23,769 bases of DNA from DASZOC01 sp035550975 (GTDB lineage Bacteria; Actinomycetota; CADDZG01; WHSQ01). The translations under genes and the position numbers were made by a program. Positions 22,033-23,769 of this stretch are shown one piece after another; position 1 is the first letter of the stretch; each line of letters starts with the position of its first letter. Location of the stretch: assembly GCA_035550975.1 (NCBI GenBank), contig DASZOC010000011.1, positions 1 through 23,769 of the forward strand, read 5' to 3'. The notes under the pieces are model-generated. The model had not been told where the DNA came from. It ran no database searches and saw nothing but the letters and a program-made list of their open reading frames with translations.

Positions 22033-22038
22033 GATACT
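22033..22038 (+). promoter_or_regulatory. Possible -10 element for the diguanylate cyclase gene
   Basis: GATACT ends 8 bases before the ATG at 22047, with no good ribosome binding site between. It is a partial match only (four of six to TATAAT) and no -35 is clear. Confidence 0.25.
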
Positions 22039-22046
22039 GGGGCCTC

Positions 22047-22964
22047 ATGGACCGGTTATCCAGACCGAACGCAGCGTTGCCATCGATATTTGCTGTCGTA
22101 GCAGTCGTGGCGTATATCGACTTCATCACCGGCGCCGACGTCGCGCTGTCGTTCTTCTATCTGATCCCGGTGATCGTTGCGACCAGGTTGATGGGTATGA
22201 CTGTCGGAGTCGCGCTCGCGATCTTTGGCGCGGCGGCGGACCCTCTCACGCTTCTCATCGCGGGCGAGGCTTACGACCCACTGGTCGCGTTCTGGAATCT
22301 CTTCGTGCGAGCGGCAACGCTGGTGACTGCTGCACTCTTGGTGGGTCGCTTGGACGCCGCCTTGGCTCACGAGCGAGAGCTCAGTCGCACCGATCCCCTG
22401 ACGAAGCTCATGAACACGAGGTCGTTCCGGGCGAGGGCGGATCTGGAACTGATGCGGGCTGTCAGGTACCGCCGTCCACTCACGCTGGCGTTCATGGACC
22501 TGGACAACTTCAAGCTGGTCAACGACGAGCTAGGCCATGCAGAAGGCGACGATCTTCTGGCGAGGGTCGCATCGCTCCTGACATCGCTGACGCGTTCCGT
22601 CGATGTCGTAGGCCGCCTCGGAGGTGATGAATTCGCGCTCTTGATGCCCGAGACCGGCCGCATGGCGGCGACGAGGGTCATCGAAAGGATGCGACACGAA
22701 CTGAAAGAGATGCTCGTCGCTGCTCACCTACCGGAGTCGGTGTCGGTCAGCATCGGGATGGTGACGACGGCGGGTCCCGGCGCCGATCTCGACGCCCTCG
22801 TGCTCATCGCCGACCAGCTGATGTATTCCGCCAAGCGAGCCGGTAAGAACCGCGTCAACGCCAAAGATCTAACGGAGGGGGGGACCGGTCCGGATCCAGT
22901 CTCCGAGCAAGACGCCGAAGACGAGGCCGGGATGGATCGGCACGAAACCGCTCAGCGCGCCTGA
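22047..22964 (+). CDS. Membrane diguanylate cyclase (GGDEF)
   Basis: Makes cyclic di-GMP from two GTP. The 305-residue protein has about four membrane segments in the first 100 residues: SIFAVVAVVAYIDFITG, then VALSFFYLIPVIVATRL, TVGVALAIFGAAADPLTLLI and AATLVTAALLVGRL. The GGDEF domain follows from about 113 to 280. It has DPLTKLMNTRSF, FMDLDNFKLVNDELGHAEGDDLL, and an intact active site GGDEF at 192-196. An RxxD inhibitory site (RSVD, 183-186) lies exactly five residues upstream, so it is predicted active and subject to product inhibition. The N-terminal segment has the FFYLIPV pattern common in membrane sensors attached to GGDEF domains. The last 35 residues are acidic and disordered-looking. 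No EAL or HD-GYP partner is present in the window. Confidence 0.94.
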   Translation: MDRLSRPNAALPSIFAVVAVVAYIDFITGADVALSFFYLIPVIVATRLMGMTVGVALAIFGAAADPLTLLIAGEAYDPLVAFWNLFVRAATLVTAALLVGRLDAALAHERELSRTDPLTKLMNTRSFRARADLELMRAVRYRRPLTLAFMDLDNFKLVNDELGHAEGDDLLARVASLLTSLTRSVDVVGRLGGDEFALLMPETGRMAATRVIERMRHELKEMLVAAHLPESVSVSIGMVTTAGPGADLDALVLIADQLMYSAKRAGKNRVNAKDLTEGGTGPDPVSEQDAEDEAGMDRHETAQRA

Positions 22965-23037
22965 CGTCCACGCCCTTAACGATCCCGTTCGGTCGGATCG
23001 GCAGTACGGGGAGCGATTCACTCGAAGAAGCTGCGGC

Positions 23038-23043
23038 TAGTCT
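23038..23043 (+). promoter_or_regulatory. Possible -10 element for the LLM oxidoreductase gene
   Basis: TAGTCT ends 8 bases before the ATG at 23052, which has no ribosome binding site. A weak -35 candidate, TTCACT, lies 15 bases upstream. The spacing suits a leaderless transcript. Confidence 0.35.
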
Positions 23044-23051
23044 CGGCCGCT

Positions 23052-23769
23052 ATGGAGATCGGACTGCACCTTCCCAGCGCGCAACCTGCAGCCAGCGCCG
23101 AAGGAATCCTCGAAGTCGCTCGGGCGGCCGAGCGCCTCGAGTTCGACTCGCTGTGGATGTTCGATCATCTGTTCACGCCGACCGGCATCGAGTCCAAGTA
23201 CCCGTACTCGCGCGACGGCGACTACCCGATGACGGCAAACGATCCGTTCTTCGACCCGCTCGGTCTCTTCGGGGTCCTCGGCGCGGCGACCGAGCGGATA
23301 AAGCTGGGGACGAGCGTGTTGATCGCCGTGTACCGCAACCCGATCGTGCTCGGGAAGATCCTCGCCACGATCGAGAACTTCGCCCCCGGGCGGATCGTGC
23401 TCGGTGTCGGCGCGGGATGGATGCAAGAAGAATTCGATGCAACGGGAGTTCCGTTCGAGGGCAGGGGAGCACGTCTCGTCGAGTACATCGCGGCGCTGCG
23501 CGCGATCTGGTCCGGCCGGCCGGCGTCGTTCGACGGCAAGTTCTACTCATGGGTCGAAGCAGGTTTCCTGCCGACCCCCACCGCGCCTATACCGATCATC
23601 GTCGGTGGACACGGTGACCGCGCTCTGGATCGGGCAGCGAAGCACGCGGACGGATGGGCGATCGTCGTCGGGAAAGGTCAAGGGGCCGGGATCGACGGGG
23701 CCGCGGCCCGGATCGAGATCTTGCGTGGCCATCTCGACCGCGAGGCCCGCGACCCGCACGACTTCCACC
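23052..23769 (+). CDS. LLM-class (probably F420-dependent) oxidoreductase, 3' end cut by window
   Basis: The first 239 codons are present; the gene continues past the window edge. The sequence is that of the luciferase-like monooxygenase TIM barrel. It starts MEIGLHLPSA, then AERLEFDSLWMFDHLF at about 27-42 and RIKLGTSVLIAVYRNPIVLGK around 85-105. FAPGRIVLGVGAGWMQEEFDATGVPF at about 114-139 is the most diagnostic block, then PIIVGGHGDRALDRAAKHADGWA near 193-215. In actinobacteria this pattern is usual for F420-dependent enzymes, but FMN use cannot be excluded. The substrate cannot be told. The ATG at 23052 suits the family N-terminus. Confidence 0.92.
   Translation, partial: MEIGLHLPSAQPAASAEGILEVARAAERLEFDSLWMFDHLFTPTGIESKYPYSRDGDYPMTANDPFFDPLGLFGVLGAATERIKLGTSVLIAVYRNPIVLGKILATIENFAPGRIVLGVGAGWMQEEFDATGVPFEGRGARLVEYIAALRAIWSGRPASFDGKFYSWVEAGFLPTPTAPIPIIVGGHGDRALDRAAKHADGWAIVVGKGQGAGIDGAAARIEILRGHLDREARDPHDFH

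Noticed and set aside
21964..22046. c-di-GMP riboswitch before the diguanylate cyclase
   Set aside because: A GCGAAAAGCC string recalls part of the class I motif, but the rest of the aptamer is missing and the interval is too short for it.
1..23769. CRISPR arrays, tRNA or rRNA genes, insertion sequences, toxin-antitoxin pairs, phage genes
   Set aside because: No repeated spacer-type units, tRNA arms, rRNA segments, transposase motifs or phage motifs were seen on either strand by reading.

Overview
This is a GC-rich, gene-dense window of ordinary chromosome. I see no phage, transposon, plasmid, CRISPR, rRNA or tRNA signature. Several features point to a high-GC actinobacterium, probably of an uncultured or deep-branching lineage. 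These are a group III phosphofructokinase with pyrophosphate-type residues, a TPP riboswitch-thiO-thiS-thiG order, DUF72 proteins, an F420-type luciferase-like oxidoreductase, frequent GTG/TTG starts, and -10-like hexamers placed right in front of start codons. The lineage is inference from gene content; there is no marker gene to place it exactly.

Layout. 1-5.5 kb is central metabolism and envelope: a PlsC acyltransferase (+), converging with glycerol kinase (-), which lies just behind an RlpA-like secreted protein with a coiled-coil N-terminus (-). Then come phosphofructokinase (+) and threonine aldolase (+). 5.5-8.2 kb holds an orphan RsbW-like anti-sigma kinase and a TPP riboswitch driving thiO-thiS-thiG (thiazole half of thiamine synthesis). 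8.2-11.4 kb holds two divergent DUF72 proteins flanking an opposite-strand CPBP membrane protease fused to an extra C-terminal domain.

11.4-17.1 kb is the most accessory-looking part. A NarL-type response regulator and DesK/LiaS-like sensor kinase (-) are divergent from a two-gene membrane-protein operon (+). The shared intergenic region carries three evenly spaced inverted repeats. Next, a MarR regulator (-) is divergent from a membrane protein and a DUF2269-like protein (+), with a 31-bp near-perfect palindrome between them. Together these look like two adjacent regulator-plus-membrane-protein modules of unknown signal.

17.3-23.8 kb has a secreted seven-repeat beta-propeller protein, a single-domain rhodanese (-), a KtrB/KtrA potassium uptake pair, a membrane diguanylate cyclase with intact GGDEF and I-site, and the start of an LLM-class oxidoreductase that runs off the window. 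The strongest undescribed signals are regulatory DNA: the triple repeat (14106-14165), the MarR palindrome (15891-15921), the unusual thiO start behind the riboswitch, and the recurrent leaderless-type promoters.
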